Assembly: GCF_014384895.1 (NCBI RefSeq)
Contig: NZ_JACRSQ010000010.1
Location: 1-64,000, forward strand
Source of the DNA: Bianquea renquensis
GTDB taxonomy: Bacteria; Bacillota; Clostridia; Lachnospirales; Bianqueaceae
DNA length: 64,000 nt
Direction of reading: 5' to 3'
The notes below the pieces were generated by a model. That model saw only the letters and a program-made list of their open reading frames with translations, searched no databases and was not told the DNA's origin. A program made the position numbers and the translations under genes. Below, one piece after another: positions 28,038 through 35,780 of this stretch (the stretch's first letter is position 1; each line of letters starts with the position of its first letter).

Positions 28038-28928
28038 ATGCCAAAAGGGCCCAAGGGAACACGCATTTTTACAAGGGGCGATCGGGAGGCGTACGCGATG
28101 ATCGCTCCCTTTTTCTTATTCTTTATCGTTTTTGTATTGATTCCTATAGGAGTCAATATTGTCAATAGTTTTACAAATTATAATTTGGACACAAAGAAAT
28201 GGGTCGGACTTCGAAATTATGCGAGGCTTTTTCAAGATGCGTATTTTTTGCGGTCCTTGCGGAATACAGCGGTATATGCCATATTCAGCGTGATTCCATT
28301 GGTGATCATCGGATTTGTGGCGGCGATGGTAGTGAAACGGCAAACCCGCGCTATGTTTGCGGCCCGAGCGCTGTTGATGTTTCCCTATGTGTCGTCCATG
28401 GTGGCCGTTTCTATGGTATGGCTCTATCTTTTGGAACCCACCAACGGCATATTGAACAAATTGTTGGGGGCAATGGGTATCCCCGGAAAAAAGTGGCTGT
28501 TTGATGAGAATCTGGCGCTCCCCTGTCTTATTGTGGTTAATATATGGAAAAATATCGGATACGTCATGATTATTTTTCTTGCAGGGTTGGCAGCAATACC
28601 CAAGGAACTGTACGAGGCCGGTCGTGTGGATGGCGCCGGCGACTTTCGAATGCTGTTCTCTATCACGATTCCCTGTGTCCGGCCTGTGACGGTTTTTGTT
28701 GTGACGACTATGTGCATCGAGGCATTTAAAACTTTCGACCAGGTCAACATCATGACAAATGGGGGACCCTTGAACTCCACGACTACAGTCGTGCATCAAA
28801 TCTATGTCCGGGCCTTTACAGAGTTCCAGATGGGCTACGCATCGGCAATGTCGGTGATGCTGCTGATTCTTGTTTTTTTGATTACATGCGTTAACTTGCG
28901 TATGGGAAGCGGAGGGGAAGTAGAATGA
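28038..28928 (+). CDS. ABC sugar transporter permease (MalF/UgpA-like)
   Basis: This 296-residue inner-membrane permease has six hydrophobic segments beginning AMIAPFFLFFIVFVLIPIG. It carries the EAA-type ATPase-docking loop ELYEAGRVDGAGDFRMLFSI near 195, normal for carbohydrate uptake (CUT1) systems. It pairs with the MalG-like permease that overlaps its end by four bases. The frame opens at 28005, but AAAGAGGTG fits the ATG at 28038. An ATP-binding subunit is absent, as is usual in Firmicutes where a shared MsmK/UgpC-type ATPase serves several importers. Confidence 0.93.
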   Translation: MPKGPKGTRIFTRGDREAYAMIAPFFLFFIVFVLIPIGVNIVNSFTNYNLDTKKWVGLRNYARLFQDAYFLRSLRNTAVYAIFSVIPLVIIGFVAAMVVKRQTRAMFAARALLMFPYVSSMVAVSMVWLYLLEPTNGILNKLLGAMGIPGKKWLFDENLALPCLIVVNIWKNIGYVMIIFLAGLAAIPKELYEAGRVDGAGDFRMLFSITIPCVRPVTVFVVTTMCIEAFKTFDQVNIMTNGGPLNSTTTVVHQIYVRAFTEFQMGYASAMSVMLLILVFLITCVNLRMGSGGEVE

Positions 28929-29797
28929 AGCCTTCCATTGGTCTACGTGCACTTAGCACGGCAGTGCTTCTATTTTTTGTTTTTGTGACGGGCTTTCCTT
29001 TTTTGATCATGGTATCGGTCTCGCTTCAATCCATGAGCCAGGTGTACTCACGGGAGCTGATTTTATTTCCTTCCAATCCCCAGTTCATCAACTATAAAAC
29101 GGCCATGTCCAACGGCAACTGGGCGCGGTATTTGTGGAATAGTCTGTATGTTACGGGAATGGCGACGATTTTGAGCTTGTTTATTAATGCGCTGACGGGC
29201 TATACTTTTGCCAGGATGCGCTTTAAAGGGCGGCGTTTCCTTTTCTTTCTTCTGCTTATTGGAATGATGATTCCGCCTCAGGTCACAATGGTGCCCTTGT
29301 TCAGTATGATGCGACACTTTCCCCTGGCGGGGGGAAATACCATTTTTGGACAGGGAGGCACGGGCTTAGTCAATACATATACGGGCTTGATTCTGCCCTA
29401 TATCGCTGGGTCTTTTGGTGTCTTCCTGTGCCGGCAGTTTTATGTGTCTTTTCCACGAGAGCTAGACGAGGCGGCGACCATTGATGGCTGCTCTCGCTTT
29501 GGAACCTTTGTGCGCGTATACCTGCCCTTATCAGGATCGATTTTGGCGTCGCTGACGATCCTTAAGGTGACGGGAATGTGGAACGAGTATACGTGGCCGC
29601 TGATTATGACCGTCGCGAGTTCGGATCGGGTTAAGACGGTGCAGATTGCGCTGACCAGTTTTCGAAACGAAGGGGAAATTTTTTGGAATCAGTTAATGGC
29701 GGCCACGCTCGTGGTAACAGCGGTGGTGGGAGTGATCTTTCTATGCCTACAAAAATATTTTGTGGCCGGGATTATGGCTGGCGGTGTGAAGGAGTAG
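28925..29797 (+). CDS. ABC sugar transporter permease (MalG/UgpE-like)
   Basis: This 290-residue inner-membrane protein completes the CUT1 importer. It has six hydrophobic segments, a periplasmic-type loop after the first, and the EAA motif ELDEAATIDGCSRFGTFVRV near 180. The sequence GMMIPPQVTMVPLF marks the conserved MalG middle helix. It overlaps the MalF-like gene by ATGA, so the two are translationally coupled. It is the last gene of the operon; tandem array 1 begins about 50 bases after its stop. Confidence 0.93.
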   Translation: MKPSIGLRALSTAVLLFFVFVTGFPFLIMVSVSLQSMSQVYSRELILFPSNPQFINYKTAMSNGNWARYLWNSLYVTGMATILSLFINALTGYTFARMRFKGRRFLFFLLLIGMMIPPQVTMVPLFSMMRHFPLAGGNTIFGQGGTGLVNTYTGLILPYIAGSFGVFLCRQFYVSFPRELDEAATIDGCSRFGTFVRVYLPLSGSILASLTILKVTGMWNEYTWPLIMTVASSDRVKTVQIALTSFRNEGEIFWNQLMAATLVVTAVVGVIFLCLQKYFVAGIMAGGVKE

Positions 29798-29844
29798 GGA
29801 GAAAATTGAAATTCATCTATCTTTAGAAGCGAAGGGGAAAGACT

Positions 29845-31130
29845 GCCGCTAAAAATGAAAGACGAAAGGGCAATGCGAAGGAAAGAGAAAAGTGAGAGGC
29901 GAATCGGGTGACACGGGAAAGACAGCCGCTAAAAATGCCGGCGTCAAGGCGAAAGACGAAAGGGGAATGCGAGGGAAAGGAGAAAAGTGAGAGGTGAATC
30001 GAGTGAAAGGGGAAAGACAGCCGCTAAAAATGCCGGCGTCAAGGCGAAAGTCAAAAGGGCAATGCGGTGAACCGGGTGACAAGTGAAAGACAGCCGCTAA
30101 AAATGCCGGCGTCAAGACGAAAGACGAAAGGGCAATGTGAAGGAAAGAGAAAAGTGAGAGGCGAATCGGGTGGCAAGAGAAAGACAGCCGCTAAAAATGT
30201 TGGCGTCAAGGAGAAAGTCGAAAGGGCAATGTGAAGGAAAGAGAAAAGTGAGAGGTGAACCGGGTGACAAGAGAAAGACAGCCGCTAAAAATGTTAGCGT
30301 CAAGACGAAAGACGAAAGGGGAATGCGAAGGAAAGAGAAAAGTGAGAGGCGAATCGGGTGACACGGGAAAGACTGCCGCTAAAAATGTTAGCGTCAAGGA
30401 GAAAGTCGAAAGGGCAATGTGAAGGAAAGGAGAAAAGTGAGAGGTGAACCGGGTGACAAGAGAAAGACAGCCGCTAAAAATGCCGGCGTCAAGGTGAAAG
30501 ACGAAAGGGCAATGCGAGGGAAAGGAGAAAAGTGAGAGGCGAATCGAGTGAAAGGGGAAAGACAGCCGCTAAAAATGCCGGCGTCAAGGTGAAAGACGAA
30601 AGGGCAATGCGAAGGAAAGGAGAAAAGTGAGAGGCGAATCGGGTGACAAGGGAAAGACAGCCGCTAAAAATGCCGGCGTCAAGGCGAAAGTCGAAAGGGC
30701 AATGCGAGGGAAAGGAGAAAAGTGAGAGGCGAATCGGGTGGCAAGGGAAAGACAGCCGCTAAAAATGTTAGCGTCAAGGAGAAAGTCGAAAGGGCAATGT
30801 GAAGGAAAGAGAAAAGTGAGAGGCGAATCGAGTGAAAGGGGAAAGACAGCCGCTAAAAATGCCGGCGTCAAGGTGAAAGACGAAAGGGGAATGCGAGGGA
30901 AAGGAGAAAAGTGAGAGGCGAATCGAGTGAAAGGGGAAAGACAGCCGCTAAAAATGCCGGCGTCAAGGTGAAAGACGAAAGGGGAATGCGAGGGAAAGGA
31001 GAAAAGTGAGAGGAGAATCGGGTGGCAAGGGAAAGACAGCCGCTAAAAATGCCGGCGTCAAGGCGAAAGTCGAAAGGGCAATGCGAGGGAAAGAGAAAAG
31101 TAAGGGGCAAATCGACAGAAAAGAGTAAAA
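29845..31130. repeat. Tandem array 1: about 14 units of ~95 bp
   Basis: Units begin GCCGCTAAAAATG and recur at about 29845, 29926, 30020, 30096, 30189, 30284, 30376, 30470, 30567, 30661, 30756, 30848, 30946 and 31039. Most are 93-97 bases; the first and third carry internal deletions and the last decays at its end. The plus strand is strongly purine-rich. A hairpin CGCT-(AAAAATGCC)-GGCG is kept in all full units. Some units replace its 3' side with TTAGCG or TTGGCG, which still pairs with CGCTAA. Units are mosaics of alternative blocks (GGCGAATCGGGTG versus GGCGAATCGAGTG, GGAGAAAGTC versus GGTGAAAGAC). No protein-coding signal. It fills the gap between the ABC operon and the nuclease gene. 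Confidence 0.95.
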
Positions 31131-31218
31131 TTTAGACGTACAACGCAGTCACCCCATGAGATAGCTAATAAACTATTTACGGTATGTGTTCCACTTTTAA
31201 AAATATATAGGCAAGGTC

Positions 31219-31247
31219 TTGCTATTTTTATCAGAATTTTGTATACT
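31219..31247 (+). promoter_or_regulatory. Promoter of the nuclease-like gene
   Basis: TTGCTA (31219-31224), 17 bases and TATACT (31242-31247) lie directly after array 1. It places the transcription start near 31254, downstream of the earliest in-frame ATG at 31239. Confidence 0.6.
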
Positions 31248-31280
31248 AAGATATACAATACAGAAGGGATGGGGACGGAT

Positions 31281-32081
31281 ATGGTGGAACGACTGCAAGA
31301 GCGGGAGGACTGCCTGGCGCGTCTGTGTCAGGACTACCTTCTCACCTTCCTCAAAATCCAGCGGCTGACCGAGAGTTTGGCAAATGCCATCCGCGGGACC
31401 TTAGTCAAGAAGAAGGTGGGCAAATACTCGTATTACGATCTCCAGGTCTGGGAGAAGGGCAAGCGTAAGCGCACCCATGTCCGGAAGAAACAGCTGGAGG
31501 AGATCCGCCGCCAGGTGGAGCTGCGACAGCATCAGGAACGACAGCTTCGCGGACTGAAAGACTATCTGGAGGAGCTTCGCAAGTGCCTGCGGCATTTCCG
31601 CGTGAAGGTGGAGACCATCGTGGAGACGTACCGAGAGGAAGGGAGATCGCGGGCGAGACAGGAGCGAGAGAAGAAGGTAGACCAGATGGCAGCACGGCAG
31701 ATGCCATATGGAAGCAACCTGAAATACCGGACCTTGCGTGGGGAACTGGTGAGGTCAAAGTCGGAGCTGACGCTGGCGAACCTGTTTTACACCATGGGGA
31801 TCCCGTACGAATACGGGCCCAAGGTGAGGCTGGGGGAGATGGAAGTGGAAGCGGACTTCAAGGTGGGATCGAAGCTGGACCCGAGGCTGTGGTACTACTG
31901 GGAACACTGCGGGAGAATGGACGACCGAGAGTATGTGGAGAGGTTCGGGAAGAAGATGGCGCAGTACCGCACCAACGGGTACCGGGAAGGGAAGAATCTG
32001 ATTGCGACGTATGAAGATTCGGAGAGCGGATTGGACACGCAGGAGATTCTGAACATATTGAAGGTGAACCGAATCCTATAG
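31281..32081 (+). CDS. PD-(D/E)XK-like nuclease with N-terminal basic coiled coil
   Basis: The 266-residue protein has a Lys/Arg-rich helical N-terminal half (about 1-140) containing a short beta element KYSYYDLQVWEKGKRKRTHV. The C-terminal domain has the nuclease-like pattern VRSKSELTLANLFYTMGIPY (Glu162), EVEADFKV (Asp192), YYWEHCGRMDDREYVERF (Glu208-x-x, His209) and GYREGKNLIATYE. The 'E...D..E-H-x-G-x-x-D-D-x-Y' order is that of a widespread, mostly uncharacterised clostridial restriction-endonuclease-like family. DNA or RNA target unknown. The promoter at 31219-31247 rules out the ATG at 31239. ATGs at 31269 and 31281 are both possible. It is monocistronic, next to array 1. Confidence 0.65.
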   Translation: MVERLQEREDCLARLCQDYLLTFLKIQRLTESLANAIRGTLVKKKVGKYSYYDLQVWEKGKRKRTHVRKKQLEEIRRQVELRQHQERQLRGLKDYLEELRKCLRHFRVKVETIVETYREEGRSRARQEREKKVDQMAARQMPYGSNLKYRTLRGELVRSKSELTLANLFYTMGIPYEYGPKVRLGEMEVEADFKVGSKLDPRLWYYWEHCGRMDDREYVERFGKKMAQYRTNGYREGKNLIATYEDSESGLDTQEILNILKVNRIL

Positions 32082-32214
32082 GGGACGGAGTAAAAGGGTT
32101 TGGGGGAGTGTTTTTTTAATTTTTTGCGGAGAAGTGTCACGGCGTCATGGACGGCGTTTTTTTATTGCCTATGATAATCCAGTAGCCATGATGTATAGTA
32201 GAAAAAATAAACCG

Positions 32215-32248
32215 CCTCATTGCATAGAATAAAAAAATGAGGTATGAT
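32215..32248 (+). promoter_or_regulatory. Promoter with embedded inverted repeat before the alkyltransferase-like gene
   Basis: TTGCAT (32220-32225), 17 bases and TATGAT (32243-32248) form the promoter. CCTCAT (32215-32220) and ATGAGG (32237-32242) make an inverted repeat flanking the spacer, a layout that suggests a repressor site. Confidence 0.55.
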
Positions 32249-32271
32249 TATTCGCAAGGAGGTGTTGAGAC

Positions 32272-32748
32272 ATGGCAAACGAACAGAATAAGGATTTTAA
32301 CGCCATGATGCGAGATGCTAAAGGAATGCCAAAAATTCAGATCATCACAGACCCGAAGAGCATTGAAAAATATGGTGGTGACAGAATGTACTTTGCGCCG
32401 CCGCTTGAGTACGATCGCGTGATGAAGTCCATACCTATTGGGAAGGTTATTACCATTGGGAAGATTCGGGAATACTTCGCCCGATTAGGGAACGCCGATT
32501 TCACGGATCCCTTAACCGCTGGGATCTTTGTTTCCATTGTGGCGTGGGCGAGTGAGCAACGACAGGAGGACAAGACACCATACTGGCGGACATTAAAAGC
32601 CGATGGAGAGTTAAACCCTAAATATCCAGGAGGTATCCAGGCGCAAAAAGAAAAACTGGAGGCAGAAGGGCACATCATCATTCAACGGGGACGGACAAAT
32701 ATCCGATACTATGTAGAGTCGTTTGAAAACACTTTATATTCGTTATAA
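32272..32748 (+). CDS. Alkyltransferase-like (MGMT-fold) protein lacking the acceptor cysteine
   Basis: The 158-residue protein has the DNA-binding domain of O6-alkylguanine-DNA alkyltransferases: SIPIGKVITIGKIREYFA (about 53-70, winged-helix entry), then TPYWRTLKADGEL (102-114) and YPGGIQAQKEKLEAEG (118-133). The active-site PCHR is replaced by PYWR at 103-106, so no methyl transfer is possible. Alkyltransferase-like proteins bind alkylated guanine and flag it for nucleotide excision repair. Whether this one does so or acts as a plain regulator is open. AAGGAGGTG precedes the ATG. It converges on the PocR-AraC gene and overlaps its end by six bases. Confidence 0.75.
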   Translation: MANEQNKDFNAMMRDAKGMPKIQIITDPKSIEKYGGDRMYFAPPLEYDRVMKSIPIGKVITIGKIREYFARLGNADFTDPLTAGIFVSIVAWASEQRQEDKTPYWRTLKADGELNPKYPGGIQAQKEKLEAEGHIIIQRGRTNIRYYVESFENTLYSL

Positions 32749-33648
32749 GTGGGGGTGAGTATTATGCCGCTGGCGGAACGCAGTAGGAGGGGCACCGTGT
32801 GACTTCGAAAAGACGGCAGTGAAATAGTTCGGATCCTGATAGCCAACGCGGCGGGCAATTTGCTGAATCGAAAGCTCGGAGTTCTGTAGAAGAGCCCGGG
32901 CTTTTTCCATGCGAAGTGCTTCTAGATAGGCAGTGATAGTCGTACCATATTGCTTCCGAAACAGATGTTGAAGATGAGACTTGGAGTATTTACAGAATTG
33001 AGCAAGATCATCCATTGTAATGCTGCGCATATACCGAGTGTGGAGATACTCCATGGCGCGTTGCAATATGATTTGTTGCTGTGTCTGGCCGCTGCTTAAT
33101 TCCAAAACGCCAAGCTGAACATCATCCAAAAGGCACGATAACAATAGTGCCAGCGTATCCACGGCGGCCAGCAGCGCATTTGGCGGATCCTTCGGACAAA
33201 CATGTTGGGAGTAGGAGGAACGCAGGCGCTCTTCCGAAAAGCCATACCGCCGTGAGATGGAGCGAAAGCGGCGCTCCAGTTTGTCAGAATCCGGTGGAAA
33301 ACAGCCAATGCTGACGTATCCCACTACTTGATCATGGCAATAGATAGGAGACACATACTCCCCAACACCGCAGTGGCAGACACCATAAAAGGGTTCCTTA
33401 CGCGCTTCTAATTTACGGAGCATCTGGCGCTTGAGATAGATGCATTCCCGCCAGAGGCTGGGATTCGTCTTGACATATAGGCAGTAGGGATTTTCATGGA
33501 CAATATAATCGGATAGCAGACGGAGAAGCGGGCTGTCGCAATCCGCATATTCAAAGAACCCTCCAATGTGAAGTTCAACGCCATTCTGTGCGGTGAGCGC
33601 GGTGAGGGTATCCCGAAGAGCCTGAAACTGATACTCCCGTGGTTGCAT
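32743..33648 (-). CDS. AraC-family regulator with PocR-type ligand-binding domain
   Basis: The 301-residue regulator has an N-terminal PocR-like sensor (about 1-150) with conserved cysteines in ENPYCLYVKTNPSLWRECIYLKRQ-type context and YGVCHCGVGEYVSPI followed by VVGYVSIGCF. This matches the domain that binds small hydrocarbon derivatives or polyols. The C-terminal AraC double helix-turn-helix (about 195-295) ends IARRVGYQDPNYFTAVFSKSHG. It is divergent from the FAD oxidoreductase gene and likely controls it. AAGGAG before the ATG fixes the start. Its sensor type differs from the cupin regulators elsewhere in the window. Confidence 0.88.
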   Translation of the reverse strand: MQPREYQFQALRDTLTALTAQNGVELHIGGFFEYADCDSPLLRLLSDYIVHENPYCLYVKTNPSLWRECIYLKRQMLRKLEARKEPFYGVCHCGVGEYVSPIYCHDQVVGYVSIGCFPPDSDKLERRFRSISRRYGFSEERLRSSYSQHVCPKDPPNALLAAVDTLALLLSCLLDDVQLGVLELSSGQTQQQIILQRAMEYLHTRYMRSITMDDLAQFCKYSKSHLQHLFRKQYGTTITAYLEALRMEKARALLQNSELSIQQIARRVGYQDPNYFTAVFSKSHGAPPTAFRQRHNTHPHL

Positions 33649-33728
33649 GGTACCGACTCCTTATCAGTAAGAACAGAAAATTGCAGAATATCGAAGAGGA
33701 AAGACACCATTTTCGATACAAGGGCCTA

Positions 33729-33756
33729 TTGCGATATGGTATGATATAAGTATATC
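33729..33756 (+). promoter_or_regulatory. Candidate promoter of the FAD oxidoreductase gene
   Basis: TTGCGA (33729-33734), 16 bases and TATATC (33751-33756) lie in the divergent region shared with the PocR-AraC regulator. The boxes are moderate, which suits an activated promoter. Confidence 0.4.
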
Positions 33757-33809
33757 ACAGCAGCGCCACAGGACGCAATCTTGCTGTGTAAAAACAGGAG
33801 GGATACGAC

Positions 33810-35582
33810 ATGAGTTTATTTCCTGCTATTTACCATAGAGTCGAATTTTGTGTCGTGGGGGGCGGGCTCTCTGGCCTTTGTGCTGCCGTAGCGGCGGCGC
33901 GCCATGGCCGTAAAACGGCACTGCTTCAAGAGCGTCCCATGTTGGGAGGCAACACATCATCGGAAATCCGCATGTGGGTGTGCGGCGCTCACGGAAAAAA
34001 TAATAGGGAGACGGGGCTGGTTGAGGAGCTAATGCTAGAAAATTACTGGCGCAATCCATACAAAAATTATTCCATCTGGGATAGCGTGATGTTGGAGATG
34101 GCGAAAAAAGAGCCAAATTTAGAGGTATATCTCAACTGTACCTGTATGGATGGGGAAATGGACGAAGACCGGCTGGCCCGGATTACCGGCTGGCAGATGA
34201 CGACGCAGCAATATCATGTATTTGAGGCAGGAATTTTCGCTGACTGCTCCGGGGACAGCATTCTCGCACCGATTACGGGTGCGCTATACCGCATGGGGCG
34301 GGAGGGCTATGAGGAGTATGGGGAAGATATTGCGCCTACTCAGGCCGATTCCCATACGATGGGCATGAGCTGCATGATCCAGGCAAGAGAATACCCGGAA
34401 GAGCGGACTTTCATCGCCCCCACCTGGGCCCGCAAATTTACAAAGGAAGATCTTCCGCATCGTCATCCGAATCTTGAGAGCGATGGAGACAACTTTTGGT
34501 ATCTGGAATTGGGCGGGATGCAGGATACCATACGCGATACAGAAGAGATTCGAGATGAGCTGCTGCGGGTGGCCTATGGCATCTGGGATTTTCTGAAAAA
34601 TGATCCGGAAAATCAGGAAAGGAATAAGTGTTTTGATATTGACTGGATTGGGATTCTTCCCGGCAAGCGAGAATCTCGCCGCTATGTAGGGGATTACGTC
34701 ATGACCCAATCTGATGTGCGGGCAGGCGGACATTTCGACGATCTGGTCGCTTACGGGGGATGGTCAATGGACGACCATCACCCAGGTGGCATCGATGTGA
34801 AGGAGCCACCGACGATTTATCACCCTGCCCCGTCGCCCTACGGCATCCCGTACCGCTGCCTCTATTCTCAGAATGTAAAGAATCTTATGTTTGCCGGTCG
34901 TAATATCAGTGTCTCCCATGTGGCGATGAGTTCCACCCGCGTCATGGCAACCTGTGCATTGCTGGGACAGGCGGTGGGAACTGCAGCGGCCATCGCATTG
35001 AGGGAAGGGATTACCCCACGAGGCATCTATGAGAAGGGTTTCGTGCCGGAATTACAGCAGACGCTGATGGAGGATGATTGTTATCTACCCTACCACCGCA
35101 GGGCCCTATCCCCCTTGACAAGAGAGGCACGGCTAGAATCCAACCTGCAGGATGCGGAAAATTTGCGCAACGGCTATGATCGTCCCATAGGGGATGCGGA
35201 CAATGGTGCGCGGGGCCCCAAGGGCAGCTTTGTTACGTATACCTTAGACACACCACAATGGGTGGAAGCTGTCCGGTTGGTTTTGGATAGCGATCTAAAC
35301 CGGGAGACACTGCCGGAACGGGAGATGAAACTCAATCGGGGGATGCGGCATAACATCCGTCTGTGTTGGGAAAAGTCCCATATGCCCACCACGGTTGTGA
35401 AAGACTTAGACGTGATGTGGACGCTGGAGGACGGATCACAGGAGATGCAATCCCTGCGCGGCAATCACCAACGGTTGGTCTGGATTCCATGCAGGCAAAA
35501 GGTGGCAGCAGTCACAATTCGACTGCTGGATACCTGGGGCAGTGAGGAATGCCATCTCTTTGCGGTAGATTTGATGGAATAA
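33810..35582 (+). CDS. FAD-dependent oxidoreductase (FAD_oxidored family)
   Basis: The 590-residue flavoprotein has an N-terminal dinucleotide-binding fold FCVVGGGLSGLCAAVAAARHG (about 10-30), followed by LLQERPMLGGNTSSEIRMWV, the signature of the PF12831 family, and a second FAD contact MFAGRNISVSHVAMSSTRVMAT near 365. The C-terminal part (about 450-590) is a beta-rich domain with YTLDTPQWVEAVRLVLDSDL, which resembles an F5/8-type or discoidin-like fold. Enzymes of this group appear in many polysaccharide loci and are thought to oxidise a sugar or derived metabolite; the substrate is unknown. No signal peptide. It is divergent from the PocR-AraC regulator. Confidence 0.85.
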   Translation: MSLFPAIYHRVEFCVVGGGLSGLCAAVAAARHGRKTALLQERPMLGGNTSSEIRMWVCGAHGKNNRETGLVEELMLENYWRNPYKNYSIWDSVMLEMAKKEPNLEVYLNCTCMDGEMDEDRLARITGWQMTTQQYHVFEAGIFADCSGDSILAPITGALYRMGREGYEEYGEDIAPTQADSHTMGMSCMIQAREYPEERTFIAPTWARKFTKEDLPHRHPNLESDGDNFWYLELGGMQDTIRDTEEIRDELLRVAYGIWDFLKNDPENQERNKCFDIDWIGILPGKRESRRYVGDYVMTQSDVRAGGHFDDLVAYGGWSMDDHHPGGIDVKEPPTIYHPAPSPYGIPYRCLYSQNVKNLMFAGRNISVSHVAMSSTRVMATCALLGQAVGTAAAIALREGITPRGIYEKGFVPELQQTLMEDDCYLPYHRRALSPLTREARLESNLQDAENLRNGYDRPIGDADNGARGPKGSFVTYTLDTPQWVEAVRLVLDSDLNRETLPEREMKLNRGMRHNIRLCWEKSHMPTTVVKDLDVMWTLEDGSQEMQSLRGNHQRLVWIPCRQKVAAVTIRLLDTWGSEECHLFAVDLME

Positions 35583-35616
35583 AGAATCACCCTCGAATCA
35601 AAGGGGATTTTATCCG

Positions 35617-35780
35617 ATAGGAAAGTCCGCCGTGAGGCGGACTTAGATTCGAAGGACCGAAGGTACTTCCAAAGTTCGCGAAAGCGAACTTTTTTATCCC
35701 ATAGGAAAGTCCGCCGAAAGGCGGACCTAGAATCGAAGGACCGAAGGTACTTCCAAAGTTCGCGAAAGCGAACTTTTTTA
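35617..35780. repeat. Two tandem 84-bp units each with three hairpins, between convergent genes
   Basis: Unit 1 (35617-35700) and unit 2 (35701-35780) are almost identical. Each contains AAGTCCGCC/GGCGGAC(TT), GAAGGACC/GGTACTTC with a three-base loop, and AAAGTTCGC GAAA GCGAACTTTTTT, a strong terminator with a GNRA-type loop. The last hairpin recurs at 19804-19832. As the genes on both sides converge here, the element can end both transcripts, but the duplication and the two extra hairpins go beyond what termination needs. Confidence 0.85.

Noticed and set aside
29849..31110. Chain of 60-95 codon open frames on the minus strand in array 1 and similar Lys/Glu/Arg-rich frames in array 2
   Set aside because: They restart in every unit, lack start signals and follow the repeat period; they are by-products of the repeats.
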